64,000 nucleotides of DNA from positions 347,874-411,873 of the forward strand of contig NZ_QNUE01000002.1 of NCBI RefSeq assembly GCF_003385595.1, written 5' to 3'. Within the stretch, counting starts at the first letter, position 1. Every line of letters starts with the position of its first letter. A program made the translations under genes and the position numbers. Below the pieces are notes generated by a model that saw only the letters and a program-made list of their open reading frames with translations, made no database searches and was not told the origin of the DNA. This document shows, piece by piece, positions 27,237-36,873 of this stretch. The DNA is from Chryseobacterium flavum. GTDB taxonomy: Bacteria > Bacteroidota > Bacteroidia > Flavobacteriales > Weeksellaceae.

Positions 27237-28475
27237 TTAAAAAGGATTATAAGATAAACCTAGACCAAAGTAAAATGCTTTTGCTTTTGCCTGTCCGTAA
27301 AGTCCGATATTGGCATTATTTACATCTCTGTATTGAGGCATTGCATATCCTCCTGCAAGGTCAATTCCAAATTGTTTTAACTTGAACCCTACCCCACCCG
27401 TAATTACATAGGTGTTAAACGATGGTGTTTCAGGAATAAAGTTTTCATCACTATATGGCGATTCATCATAATAAGCACCCAAACGTCCGTAAATCATATT
27501 ACTGAACGCATACTGGGTTCCTAATCTGAAAGTTTTTGAATTTCTGAAGTTCTTAGGATTTACAAGAACTGTAGGATCTGCCTGGTTTCCAACCGGAGCG
27601 TTTTCAAAATCCAATACCAGCTTACTATATCTTTCCCATCCATGATAGTTAAAGTCTGCGGAAATCTGCCATTTCGGAGTTACCTTATAAGTTAAACCGA
27701 CAGTATATTCTTCAACCAAAGGAAGTGTCGCCGAGAATTTATCCTGTCCTGTTGCCGGATTTAACCCCAGTAAAGGATAGATTGACTGAGATGGGAATCT
27801 AAATGTTGCTGTCCCGTTTTTCGCTTTCATATCTATTGGTGAACGGTAAGCAATACTCACATCCAACTTCGGATCCGGTCTGAAATAAAAACCAAATCCA
27901 TACCCGTGTCCGCTTGCTTTTTCATCATTAATATTAAGCTCTCCTCCGAATTGTGTTACCGCTTTATCCCAGTCTACTTTTCCTTTTGCATAAATATAAC
28001 TTGCACCAAAAGCTACCCAAGGCGCCAGTTTAACTGAAACCATTGGCTGGAAATAGAAACTTTTCAGCTCCATTTTCTGAACAAGCTCCCGTCCCTCCCA
28101 GTCTTCAGGCCATTGAATTGTACTTCCAAATGGCGTTGAAAAACTGAATCCTACGGATAGATTTTCAATAGGTTTATAAGTAACCGCTGCATAGATAGGA
28201 GTTCCCAGAGGGTTATCTGTTTCTGTACTTTGTAAAGTATTTAAGTTTTGAAAAGTAACCTTATTACTTGCACCGAACCCTCCTGCCACTATACTCAGCT
28301 TGGAAGGGATAAATGACATACCCGCCGGGTTAAAGAATGCCACACTTGCATCTTCGGCATGAGCACTAGTATGTGCCATTGCCAATTGTTTTACCCCCTG
28401 CAGAGAAACCCTGAAGCCTCCTGCATAAGCTAAAACCCCCGCCAATAAAGCAGTTGATACTAATATTTTTTTCAT
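27237..28475 (-). CDS. Outer-membrane transport protein, OMPP1/FadL/TodX family
   Basis: A 412-aa beta-barrel porin-like protein that in this family carries fatty acids or other hydrophobic compounds across the outer membrane. It has a signal peptide (about 1-18), the N-terminal hatch segment HTSAHAEDASVAFFNPAGMSF typical of FadL relatives (seen as AHAEDAS and FFNPAGMS), alternating barrel strands, and an aromatic C-terminus (GLGLSYNPF) that suits outer-membrane assembly. Its substrate is unknown; the neighbouring GDSL esterase hints at lipids. Confidence 0.88.
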   Translation of the reverse strand: MKKILVSTALLAGVLAYAGGFRVSLQGVKQLAMAHTSAHAEDASVAFFNPAGMSFIPSKLSIVAGGFGASNKVTFQNLNTLQSTETDNPLGTPIYAAVTYKPIENLSVGFSFSTPFGSTIQWPEDWEGRELVQKMELKSFYFQPMVSVKLAPWVAFGASYIYAKGKVDWDKAVTQFGGELNINDEKASGHGYGFGFYFRPDPKLDVSIAYRSPIDMKAKNGTATFRFPSQSIYPLLGLNPATGQDKFSATLPLVEEYTVGLTYKVTPKWQISADFNYHGWERYSKLVLDFENAPVGNQADPTVLVNPKNFRNSKTFRLGTQYAFSNMIYGRLGAYYDESPYSDENFIPETPSFNTYVITGGVGFKLKQFGIDLAGGYAMPQYRDVNNANIGLYGQAKAKAFYFGLGLSYNPF

Positions 28476-28494
28476 AGACTATTATTATATAACC

Positions 28495-28502
28495 CAAATA
28501 TA
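28495..28502 (-). promoter_or_regulatory. Promoter -7 element of the FadL-like porin gene (TATATTTG)
   Basis: Exact TAnnTTTG on the minus strand, 19 nt before the ATG. Confidence 0.5.
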
Positions 28503-28702
28503 AAATTATTTTGGATACGCCTGTTAATATTTCCCAATATTTTAAACAATATCTTAAAAGAAAATTATGTTTAAAATAACAATTCAAGGAAAAACCGTTT
28601 CAAGTGCATTAATTATAAACACTTAAGGATATGAAGAAACACACTTATACAATTTGTTTAACATTAAACAATAACCTTATTGAATATTTAAATATTTTAG
28701 AA

Positions 28703-28731
28703 TTGCATAAAGATAAAAATACATAAATTTG
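28703..28731 (+). promoter_or_regulatory. Promoter of the PSP1-gldH-PBP1A unit
   Basis: TTG at 28703-28705 and TAAATTTG at 28724-28731, with an 18-nt spacer. This is the clearest two-part Bacteroidetes promoter in the window. Confidence 0.65.
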
Positions 28732-28753
28732 CAGGATTATAAATAATAGTAAT

Positions 28754-30118
28754 ATGAGTTGTGGATGTAAAACATCCGGCGATTCTGCACATTCTTGTGG
28801 TCCTAAGAAGACCGCAAATGGCTGTGAAAATGTAAATACCTGCGGGAATAGTTATAAATTAAGTGTTTTTGACTGGCTTTCTAACATTAACAATCCGGCA
28901 CCTAACAGGTGTGATTTTGTTGAAGTTAGATTTAAAAATGACAGAAAATCGTTTTATAAGAATGTAAATAATATTCCTTTACATATAGGTAGTGTAGTTA
29001 CAGTAGAATCTAGTCCGGGACACGATGTAGGCGTAGTAAGCCTCACTGGAGAATTAGTAAAGATTCAGATGAAGAAGAAAAAAGCTTCTGAAGAATCTGC
29101 ACTGAAAATATACAGACAGGCCAACCAAAAGGATCTTGAGGTATGGCAGGAAGCAAGAAAGAAAGAAGATGCCGTAAAGCTTGAAGCCAGGAAAATAGCC
29201 CAGAGACTGGGCCTTGAAATGAAAGTTACCGATGTAGAATATCAGGGAGATGCCTCAAAAATCACCTTTTATTATACTGCTGATAACCGGGTGGATTTCA
29301 GACAGCTGATTAAAGATTATGCGGGTGCGTTCAGAACAAAGATCGATATGAAACAGATCGGCTTCAGACAGGAAGCTGCAAAAGTTGGCGGTATCGGTTC
29401 TTGTGGACGTGAGCTCTGCTGTTCAACATGGCTTACGGATTTCAGGTCTGTTAATACAAATGTCGCCAGATATCAGCAATTGAGCATCAACCCTCAAAAG
29501 CTGGCAGGCCAGTGTGGCAAGCTTAAGTGCTGTCTTAATTATGAGCTGGACAGCTACCTGGATGCATTAAGTAACTTCCCATCCTCTTCTACCACTTTAG
29601 AGACTGAAAAAGGGAAGGCATTCTGTATCAAAATTGATGTTTTCAAAAAGAAAATGTGGTTTGCATATGTAGAAAACTCCATTGCATGGTATGATTTTGA
29701 CATCGACCTTGTTAAAAAGTTAATCTCAAAAAATAAGCGTGGTGAAAAGACCCTTCCACTGGAAGAATTGAAACAACCTGAATCATCACTTCAAAGCATT
29801 GACCTCATTCAGGAAAACAATGTAGACCGCTTTGAAAAGAAAAACAGAGGAAATAAGAACAGAAATAACCAGAATAAGCAAAATAATCATCAGCAGGGAC
29901 AAAAAAGAAACAGACCGGAAAGATCTGACAAATCTGAAAAAGCTGACAACATAAATGCTAATTCAGGGAATGCCCCTAAACAACAACAGAAGCCGCAACA
30001 AAAAACACCGGCAGAAAAAACAGTAGCCACTTCAGACACGGATAAAAAACCACAAAACAATCCGAATAAGAAGAAATTTAAAAAGAAATATCCTCCAAAA
30101 AAAGATAAAAATGCGTAG
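28754..30118 (+). CDS. PSP1-domain (RicT/YaaT-like) protein
   Basis: A cytoplasmic protein of 454 aa. A cysteine-rich N-terminus (MSCGCKTSGDSAHSCG) precedes a PSP1 domain (about 45-270) with GGIGSCGRELCCSTWL and LAGQCGKLKCCLNYE, the cysteine motifs that in Bacillus RicT take part in Fe-S binding within the RicAFT complex that affects RNA processing. The last 120 residues or so are an Asn/Gln/Lys-rich, probably disordered tail. The gene overlaps gldH by 8 bp, a conserved flavobacterial arrangement. Its role in this phylum is not established. Confidence 0.85.
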   Translation: MSCGCKTSGDSAHSCGPKKTANGCENVNTCGNSYKLSVFDWLSNINNPAPNRCDFVEVRFKNDRKSFYKNVNNIPLHIGSVVTVESSPGHDVGVVSLTGELVKIQMKKKKASEESALKIYRQANQKDLEVWQEARKKEDAVKLEARKIAQRLGLEMKVTDVEYQGDASKITFYYTADNRVDFRQLIKDYAGAFRTKIDMKQIGFRQEAAKVGGIGSCGRELCCSTWLTDFRSVNTNVARYQQLSINPQKLAGQCGKLKCCLNYELDSYLDALSNFPSSSTTLETEKGKAFCIKIDVFKKKMWFAYVENSIAWYDFDIDLVKKLISKNKRGEKTLPLEELKQPESSLQSIDLIQENNVDRFEKKNRGNKNRNNQNKQNNHQQGQKRNRPERSDKSEKADNINANSGNAPKQQQKPQQKTPAEKTVATSDTDKKPQNNPNKKKFKKKYPPKKDKNA

Positions 30119-30575
30119 AATTTCAGGATTATTTTCCCTTATCCTTTTCTTTAGCTGCTCCTCTTCTTCGGGAGAGAATGTTATTATGAATTCCGTTAAC
30201 AACAAATGGAATAAGAAAAGTGAGCAAAAATTTAATCTTGAAGTTTCAGATCCGCAAAATCCTAAAAATATTATATTTGTTGTAAGAAACAATAACAATT
30301 ATCCTTATAGCAATATAAGGTTTATTGTGAATTTCACCGATCTGCAGAGTAAAAAAAAGGAAACTGACACTCTGAATTATGTTTTGGCGAAACCTAATGG
30401 AGAATGGCTTGGTACAGGCTTTGGAGATACGAAGGAAACATTGTTTCAGTATAAATTGAATTACAAATTTCCGGGAAAAGGTAAATATGAGATTGGCCTG
30501 GTTCAGGCAATGAGAAACGACGACCTTCCCGGAATTGAAGATATTGGGATAAAAATAGAAACGGCTAAACCGTAA
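30111..30575 (+). CDS. gldH: Gliding motility lipoprotein GldH
   Basis: A 154-aa lipoprotein; signal peptide ends in LFFSC (Cys16). The family is required for gliding in Flavobacterium johnsoniae. The body is beta-rich, with the FVVRNNNNYPYSNIRFIVNF segment characteristic of GldH (recognised by VRNNNNYPYSN). It overlaps the PSP1 gene and ends 6 bp before PBP1A, the same order seen in other flavobacteria. Many Chryseobacterium strains are non-gliding but keep gld genes, since several serve type IX secretion; whether GldH does so here is unknown. Confidence 0.88.
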   Translation: MRRISGLFSLILFFSCSSSSGENVIMNSVNNKWNKKSEQKFNLEVSDPQNPKNIIFVVRNNNNYPYSNIRFIVNFTDLQSKKKETDTLNYVLAKPNGEWLGTGFGDTKETLFQYKLNYKFPGKGKYEIGLVQAMRNDDLPGIEDIGIKIETAKP

Positions 30576-30581
30576 CCATAA

Positions 30582-32960
30582 ATGGAAGAAAACAAAAAAA
30601 ATACAGGAAATAAAGGGAAAACATTCCCTCTGCCTCCCAAAAAAAAGAAAGATACCTCTTGGAGAAAATGGGTTTCGTTCATCTGGATTGGGCTCATTGC
30701 GGTAGTTTTAGGGATTTCGGGACTTTTCTTTGCAGTTTCTCAAGGGTTTCTTGGGGAAATGCCCGATGTGAAAGAACTCGAAAATCCTGACATCTTCGTC
30801 GCTTCTGAAATCATCTCTTCTGATGGTGTTATTTTGGGTAAATTTGAAAAAGAAAAAACACAACCTATTGTGTACAAAGATCTGCCTCCCTACCTTATCT
30901 ATGCTTTACAGGCTAAAGAAGATGAGCGTTTCAAGGAACATTCCGGGATTGATCTTTACTCTGTAGCCAGGGCAGTAGCATATGGTGGTGGACGTGGAGG
31001 AGGTTCTACGATTACCCAACAGCTGGCTAAACTCCTTTTTACCGGAAACGCTTCTCAGAATAAAATTGAAAGAGCCTTTCAGAAGCTTAAAGAATGGGTA
31101 GTAGCAGTAAGCCTTGAAAAAAGATACACTAAAGAGGAAATCATTACCCTATATTTTAACAAATTTGATTTTCTCTTTAATGCCAATGGTATTGAAATGG
31201 CATCCAGAGTTTATTTCAATAAAAAAACTTCGGAACTTACCTTACCGGAAGCAGCCACTTTTGTAGCAATGCTTGAAAACCCAAGAAAGAATAATCCATA
31301 CAGATATCCGGAAAAAGCTAAAGAAAGAAGAAATGTTGTCTTGGATCAGATGCAGAAAACAGGATATATTGATGCAGCTACATACGAAAAAGCCATCAAT
31401 ACACCAGTTGAAGTAGACTTTCACCCTATCAAAAGTATTACTGATGGTTATTCTGCTTATTATAAATTTTATCTGAGAAAAGAAATTGACAAGTATCTTG
31501 AATCCTATGAAAAGGAAACCGGTAAAAAACTAAACCTTTATAAAGATGGTTTAAAAATATATGTAACCCTTGATTCCAAGATGCAGAAATATGCAGAAGA
31601 GTCGATTAAGGAACACTTAACAGATCTGCAAAAAAGATTTGATGCTGAGCAAAGAGGCAGAAAGAACAGACCATTCTACTACCTTACCGATAAGCAGATC
31701 AAAGATGTAATGGTTCAGGCCATGAAAAGAACCGGACGATATAAATTACTAAAAGCGGACGGTATGCCTGAAGATTCCATCATGATGGAGTTTAAAAAAC
31801 CGATCAAAACTTCACGATTTACATGGAACGGAGAAGAAGAGGTTGAAATGTCACCTTGGGACTCTATCAGATATCACAAGCAGATTGCACAAGCCGGGCT
31901 GATGTCTATGGTTCCGGGGACCGGAGAGATCAAAGCATGGGTAGGTGGTATTGACTGGCAACACTTCCAATATGACCACATTAAACAAGGAAAAAGACAG
32001 GTAGGATCTACATTCAAACCTTTTGTATATGCGACAGCTATTATGAAATTGGGAATGACCCCTTGTTCAACCGTTTCCAACGGAACTTATGACCATAATG
32101 GATGGCATGTACCGGGAAGAGGAGGAATGCTTACTCTTAAAGATGGACTGGCACACTCTCAAAACCCGATTGCAGCCAGACTTATTGAAATGACAGGAGT
32201 AGATGCTGTAATCCAGACCGCAAGAGACTTGGGAGTAACGGAAGATATTCCAAGAAACAATACAATTGCCCTTGGTTCATCAGATATCACCATCTATGAA
32301 ATGCTTGGTGCCTACAGTACATTCGCCAACTACGGAAACTACAACAAACCGGAAATGATCTGGAGAATTGAAGATGCCAACGGAAGAGTGATCAAAGAGG
32401 TAAATGTAGAGCCTAAAGAGGTCATGAACCCACTATACGCCTATACCATGATTGAATTAATGAAAGGGGTGGCACAATATGGTACTGCTTCCGGAGAACT
32501 GGGAAGAAGAGGAATTTCAAAAGCTGTTGAGATTGCTGCCAAAACAGGTACAACACAGAACAACTCCGATGGTTGGTTTATGGGAATTACACCAAAGTTG
32601 GCAACCGGAGCATGGGTTGGCTGGGAAGACAGGGCAACTCACTTCTTTGGAACAGGTGAAGGACAAGGAGCAAAAATGGCACTTCCGATATGGGCTATTT
32701 TTATGAAAAAAGTCTGGGCAGATAAGAGTCTGGGTATTACGCCAGATGATAAATTCACCAAACCTTCGGATTGGAAAGATGGCTGTTCGAACCTTAAAGG
32801 ATTAGGAGGCGGATATGGAGATGATGGCAGTCTCCAGACCATTGACGAGATCAAAAATCCAAGACCTGTAGACCCTACACCTAAAAAACCTGCAGAAAAG
32901 AAAGAGGATAATATTAATGAAAACCTGCATTCCAATGATGAGGTAGATTTCAATAAATAA
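30582..32960 (+). CDS. mrcA: Penicillin-binding protein 1A (bifunctional)
   Basis: A class A PBP of 792 aa that both polymerises and cross-links peptidoglycan. There is one N-terminal membrane helix (about 30-52), then a GT51 transglycosylase domain with EDERFKEHSGID (113 onward) and GGGSTITQQLAK, then a transpeptidase domain with STFKPF, HSQNP and KTGTTQ. The C-terminus is a Pro/Lys/Glu-rich tail. Third gene of the PSP1-gldH-pbp unit and followed by a terminator. Confidence 0.93.
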   Translation: MEENKKNTGNKGKTFPLPPKKKKDTSWRKWVSFIWIGLIAVVLGISGLFFAVSQGFLGEMPDVKELENPDIFVASEIISSDGVILGKFEKEKTQPIVYKDLPPYLIYALQAKEDERFKEHSGIDLYSVARAVAYGGGRGGGSTITQQLAKLLFTGNASQNKIERAFQKLKEWVVAVSLEKRYTKEEIITLYFNKFDFLFNANGIEMASRVYFNKKTSELTLPEAATFVAMLENPRKNNPYRYPEKAKERRNVVLDQMQKTGYIDAATYEKAINTPVEVDFHPIKSITDGYSAYYKFYLRKEIDKYLESYEKETGKKLNLYKDGLKIYVTLDSKMQKYAEESIKEHLTDLQKRFDAEQRGRKNRPFYYLTDKQIKDVMVQAMKRTGRYKLLKADGMPEDSIMMEFKKPIKTSRFTWNGEEEVEMSPWDSIRYHKQIAQAGLMSMVPGTGEIKAWVGGIDWQHFQYDHIKQGKRQVGSTFKPFVYATAIMKLGMTPCSTVSNGTYDHNGWHVPGRGGMLTLKDGLAHSQNPIAARLIEMTGVDAVIQTARDLGVTEDIPRNNTIALGSSDITIYEMLGAYSTFANYGNYNKPEMIWRIEDANGRVIKEVNVEPKEVMNPLYAYTMIELMKGVAQYGTASGELGRRGISKAVEIAAKTGTTQNNSDGWFMGITPKLATGAWVGWEDRATHFFGTGEGQGAKMALPIWAIFMKKVWADKSLGITPDDKFTKPSDWKDGCSNLKGLGGGYGDDGSLQTIDEIKNPRPVDPTPKKPAEKKEDNINENLHSNDEVDFNK

Positions 32961-32980
32961 ATTCTCTTTTAAAAATATAC

Positions 32981-33008
32981 AAGACCTTTCAATAATCTGA
33001 AAGGTCTT
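32981..33008 (+). terminator. Terminator of the PBP1A unit
   Basis: AAGACCTTTCA pairs with TGAAAGGTCTT around a 6-nt loop, followed by TTCTTTT. Confidence 0.8.
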
Positions 33009-33023
33009 TTCTTTTATAATTTA

Positions 33024-33031
33024 TACCTTTG
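33024..33031 (+). promoter_or_regulatory. Promoter -7 element of selO (TACCTTTG)
   Basis: Exact TAnnTTTG ending 4 nt before the selO ATG. Transcription would start at or next to the start codon, giving a leaderless mRNA. Confidence 0.5.
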
Positions 33032-33035
33032 ATCT

Positions 33036-34574
33036 ATGAATATTGAACAGATCACCCAGCCTTTTATCAGGAAATTTCCGGGAGACTTTTCCGGCAACCC
33101 GATGCAGAGAAACACCCCTAAAGTATTATTTGCCACAATTTCTCCTGCAGGTTTTGAGCATCCTAAACTGATTGCATTTAACCAACACCTGTCTGAAGAA
33201 ATAGGGCTTGGTAAATTTGAAGAAAAAGACCTGGATTTTCTGGTTGGCAATAATCTTCCTGAAAACATTCAGCCTTATGCAACAGCTTATGCAGGGCATC
33301 AGTTTGGGAACTGGGCAGGACAACTTGGTGACGGCAGAGCTATACTTGCAGGCCAGATTGAAAACAAAGGAAAAAAGACAGAAATACAATGGAAGGGAGC
33401 CGGAGCAACTCCTTATTCACGACATGCAGATGGAAGGGCTGTACTTCGGTCTTCTGTACGGGAATATCTGATGAGTGAGGCTATGCACCACCTTGGCATC
33501 CCCACTACCAGGGCCCTGAGCCTTGCTCTTACAGGAGAAGAAGTGATCAGAGATATCATGTATAATGGAAACCCACAATTGGAAAAGGGAGCAGTTGTTA
33601 TAAGGACAGCTGAAAGTTTCCTTCGTTTCGGGCATTTTGAATTACTCTCCTCACAAAAGGAATATAAAACATTGCAGGAACTGGTAGATTTTACCATTGA
33701 AAATTACTTTCCTGAGATCATATCAACCGGCATTCAGCGTTATAAGGATTTTTTCCAAAGCGTCTGCACCCGGACAGCAGATTTAGCCGTTGAATGGTTC
33801 AGGGTAGGTTTTGTGCATGGAGTCATGAACACAGATAACATGTCTATTCTGGGCTTAACTATCGATTATGGCCCTTATTCGATGATGGATGAGTATGACC
33901 TTAACTTTACTCCAAACACAACCGATCTTCCCGGAAGAAGATATGCCTTTGGAAAGCAGGGCCAGATCTCACAGTGGAATCTGTGGCAGCTGGCCAATGC
34001 ATTGTATCCATTAATTAAAGATGAAAAATTTTTAGAAGACACATTGAATAATTTTGGCACTTATTTCTGGAATACACATGACAAAATGCTTTGTAAAAAA
34101 TTTGGTTTTGATACACTGAATAAGGATGATGAGGATTTCTTCACCAACTGGCAGGCTTTAATGCAGGAGCTTCAGCTGGACTATACTTTATTCTTCAGCC
34201 GCCTGGAAAATTTAACTGAAGATACTGATCTAAAAGAATATTTCCAGGATATTTCCTACACTGTTCTTGGTGAAGAGTATATAAAAAAACTGAATGATTT
34301 CATTCGAAGATACCATTTACGATTAAGCCTGAATACTATATCAAGGGAAGAATCTTTGGAAATCATGAAAAAAACAAATCCAAAATTCGTTCTGAGAAAC
34401 TATCTTCTTTATGAATGCATTGAAGAAATCAGTAATGGGAACAATAGCATGTTAAAAAAGCTGACCACAGCTCTCGAGAATCCGTATAAAGAAATATATC
34501 CTGAATTCTCAGTCAAAAGACCTGACAGGTATAATGATATTGCCGGATGTTCTATGCTTTCATGCAGCTCTTGA
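33036..34574 (+). CDS. selO: Protein adenylyltransferase SelO (YdiU family)
   Basis: A pseudokinase-fold enzyme that transfers AMP to proteins, linked to oxidative stress. The 512-aa length fits. Visible signatures include YAGHQFGNWAGQLGDGRAI (Gly-rich loop), GATPYSRHADGRAVLRSS, FVHGVMNTDNMSILGLTIDYGP (the N and D metal ligands lie in NTDN and IDYGP) and a C-terminal SCSS, where eukaryotic homologues carry the selenocysteine motif. Single-gene unit; the ATG sits almost at the promoter. Confidence 0.93.
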   Translation: MNIEQITQPFIRKFPGDFSGNPMQRNTPKVLFATISPAGFEHPKLIAFNQHLSEEIGLGKFEEKDLDFLVGNNLPENIQPYATAYAGHQFGNWAGQLGDGRAILAGQIENKGKKTEIQWKGAGATPYSRHADGRAVLRSSVREYLMSEAMHHLGIPTTRALSLALTGEEVIRDIMYNGNPQLEKGAVVIRTAESFLRFGHFELLSSQKEYKTLQELVDFTIENYFPEIISTGIQRYKDFFQSVCTRTADLAVEWFRVGFVHGVMNTDNMSILGLTIDYGPYSMMDEYDLNFTPNTTDLPGRRYAFGKQGQISQWNLWQLANALYPLIKDEKFLEDTLNNFGTYFWNTHDKMLCKKFGFDTLNKDDEDFFTNWQALMQELQLDYTLFFSRLENLTEDTDLKEYFQDISYTVLGEEYIKKLNDFIRRYHLRLSLNTISREESLEIMKKTNPKFVLRNYLLYECIEEISNGNNSMLKKLTTALENPYKEIYPEFSVKRPDRYNDIAGCSMLSCSS

Positions 34575-34658
34575 TAAAATATTAAAAATTTTAATTATTT
34601 AATAAGAAATAAATATCATATTAGAAAATTTTGCTAATTTTAGAAAAAAATATTTAAC

Positions 34659-35507
34659 ATGAAAAGAACTCTACTATCTTTAGCATTATTATCAGGTTTT
34701 TGCAGCAATGCACAAACAATACTATCTGAAACTTTTGATGTAGTTCCACCAACCGGATGGACAAAGTCGGCAACCCTTGCTTCAAGACAATGGGGACCAT
34801 CCAATGTAGCATCCACTTTCCCATCAAGCGGCGCTGATGCCATTGTTACTTATTCTATAAACGGAACATCCGCAGCAATAGACTATATAGCGCAAAATAA
34901 TACAGCTAATCTTGTAAGCCCTGCATTTAGCTTAGCAGGAACAACTAACCCAGTTCTCAAATTCAAGGTTGTAGTTGGCTGGTCATATATGATTGATCAG
35001 GATTTGGGTAACCTTCTTGCACAAATATCCACAAACGGAGGAACAACCTGGACGACCCTTTGGGATGAAGATACTGAAACAGGATTTACCGATGATGGTG
35101 ACTTTGATCCGGATACAGATTTCTATAATACAGTATCTGTCCAAAAGGATCTATCTGCATACGCAGGGCAAGCGAACGTTCAGATAAGATTCAGATATGT
35201 AGCAAATGACGCTGATGCGGTTTCCATTGATGACGTTCAAGTTCTGGGAAGCGGCACCCTGGCAACACATGAAGCTGCTTCTAAAAGAGCATCTTTGGAA
35301 ATTTACCCGAATCCGACAAAAGGCGAAATAAACATCAGAACAGATAAGAATATCAAATCATCAACACTCTTTGATATAACAGGGAAAGCATTACAACAGG
35401 AAAGCACTGAAAAGTTAAACATTTCCGCACTTCCAAAAGGAAATTACGTGTTAAAGGTTATCTTTACTGATGGCAGCAGCTCTACCCGAAAAATTGTTAA
35501 AGAATAA
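34659..35507 (+). CDS. Secreted protein with choice-of-anchor-J-like domain and T9SS type A sorting domain
   Basis: A 282-aa protein with a signal peptide (1-18, ending SNAQ). The middle region (about 20-198) is a beta-sandwich resembling the cleaved-adhesin/choice-of-anchor J family, with ETFDVVPPTGW, TNPVLKFKVVVGWSY and VSIDDVQV. The C-terminal 70 residues form a type IX secretion sorting domain: LEIYPNPTKGEINI with YPNP at 216-219, ending RKIVKE. It should be exported by T9SS and released or attached at the surface. No catalytic residues are evident. Confidence 0.85.
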   Translation: MKRTLLSLALLSGFCSNAQTILSETFDVVPPTGWTKSATLASRQWGPSNVASTFPSSGADAIVTYSINGTSAAIDYIAQNNTANLVSPAFSLAGTTNPVLKFKVVVGWSYMIDQDLGNLLAQISTNGGTTWTTLWDEDTETGFTDDGDFDPDTDFYNTVSVQKDLSAYAGQANVQIRFRYVANDADAVSIDDVQVLGSGTLATHEAASKRASLEIYPNPTKGEINIRTDKNIKSSTLFDITGKALQQESTEKLNISALPKGNYVLKVIFTDGSSSTRKIVKE

Positions 35508-35540
35508 TACTTTTATTTTAATTATCATTGCAGAATATTC

Positions 35541-35564
35541 AAGCTCACTCTATACGGTGAGCTT
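35541..35564 (+). terminator. Terminator of the T9SS cargo gene
   Basis: AAGCTCAC pairs with GTGAGCTT, followed by TTTATTTTTA. Confidence 0.75.
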
Positions 35565-35572
35565 TTTATTTT

Positions 35573-35580
35573 TACTTTTG
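35573..35580 (+). promoter_or_regulatory. Promoter -7 element (TACTTTTG)
   Basis: Exact TAnnTTTG, 15 nt before the GTG start of the membrane protein gene. Confidence 0.45.
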
Positions 35581-35595
35581 CAAAAAAATTGACAC

Positions 35596-36873
35596 GTGTC
35601 TTTTATCAAAATAAAAATCATTAATTTTTTAAAGCTTGTATTTCCATCCACTTACGCTGAATTGGCTGTCTTCCTGTTTTTTATTACTTGTTATGGAGCT
35701 TTAGGGTCTTATATCGCACTGAATTACAGAATCATATTTGATAACAGAATTCCGTGGGATGCCTATTTCAGTTTTGACAACAAATCTATTCTCATGACAG
35801 GGGGCAGCTTTGAAAGACACCCTTTATCATATTATTTTTTCAATTGGATCAGAGAATTCTGTCTCTTTATTTCTAATGGCAAGATGGATACCACGTTCAG
35901 ACTTACACTTGCCTGGCTCAGCAATATCATCATTACCCTGAATATTGTTCAGATTTTTAAATATCTAAAATATATCATTAAACTCCCCCTGTGGCTAAAT
36001 ATTCTGATTATTTTGTTTTTCGGAGTATTCTCTACCAATATTATTCTTTCCTTTACTCCTGAAAACTTTACGTATACTCTTTTTTTACTTAGCTTATACA
36101 ATTATTATGCAGCCATAAAGCTAAAAAAAGAACAGAAAACACCAGCTGCAGCCTTGACACTTGCCACAATTACCATTGGCGGGCTCACCATAACCAATCT
36201 GATAAAAGTTTTTATTCCACTGGCTTTTGAAAAAGGTATTTTCAGAGATTGGAAAAAATTTGGAAATGCAGCGATAAGGGTAGCAATTGCAATAATCTGT
36301 TATACACTCCTTTACCTAAACAGAATTGACTTCAAATATCAGAATATCTTTTCAAAAACCAATCAGCAATATGAAAAATTCTCCAATGTAGAATCCATGG
36401 CTGGCTGGGATATGATCCTTTCTTTCTTTTTTGGGGGAAATATTTTATTTCCCGGGTTCATCATCTCTGACAAACATAATATGAAAGGCTTTTCCTTTAA
36501 AGCCCTTTATATGGACCTGTATTCATCTTTATTTTCCTACATTTTCATTGCAATATTAGTTGTACTGATCAGCTGGAGTTATCTAAAAAATTTTAACAAC
36601 AAATGGGTTCAGACCATAGCCTTATCATTCTTTGTTGATTTACTGATACATTGCTTCATGAGATTCGGGTTACATACTTCATATATTTACGGAGGCCACT
36701 TCATTTTTATTTATCCCCTGCTGATAGGATGGCTTTTTTACGCATACAGGACATCTCCAAAAACAATAATATTCCTGACTTCAGTTGTTTGCATATTGTT
36801 CGTTTACCTGCTGGCCAACAACTGGTATAGAATGTCAGAATTCTTCTGGTTCCTGGAAACCTATTATCAATAA
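35596..36873 (+). CDS. Polytopic membrane protein of unknown function
   Basis: A 425-aa protein with about ten hydrophobic segments and short polar loops, similar in build to lipid-linked-sugar glycosyltransferases or O-antigen-type membrane proteins, but without a motif I can assign. An early loop contains NYRIIFDNRIPWDAYFSFD (aspartates could be catalytic in a GT-C-like fold). The start is GTG; a promoter box lies 15 nt upstream. It may belong to an uncharacterised Flavobacteriia family (possibly DUF6080); I am not sure. Confidence 0.6.
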   Translation: MSFIKIKIINFLKLVFPSTYAELAVFLFFITCYGALGSYIALNYRIIFDNRIPWDAYFSFDNKSILMTGGSFERHPLSYYFFNWIREFCLFISNGKMDTTFRLTLAWLSNIIITLNIVQIFKYLKYIIKLPLWLNILIILFFGVFSTNIILSFTPENFTYTLFLLSLYNYYAAIKLKKEQKTPAAALTLATITIGGLTITNLIKVFIPLAFEKGIFRDWKKFGNAAIRVAIAIICYTLLYLNRIDFKYQNIFSKTNQQYEKFSNVESMAGWDMILSFFFGGNILFPGFIISDKHNMKGFSFKALYMDLYSSLFSYIFIAILVVLISWSYLKNFNNKWVQTIALSFFVDLLIHCFMRFGLHTSYIYGGHFIFIYPLLIGWLFYAYRTSPKTIIFLTSVVCILFVYLLANNWYRMSEFFWFLETYYQ

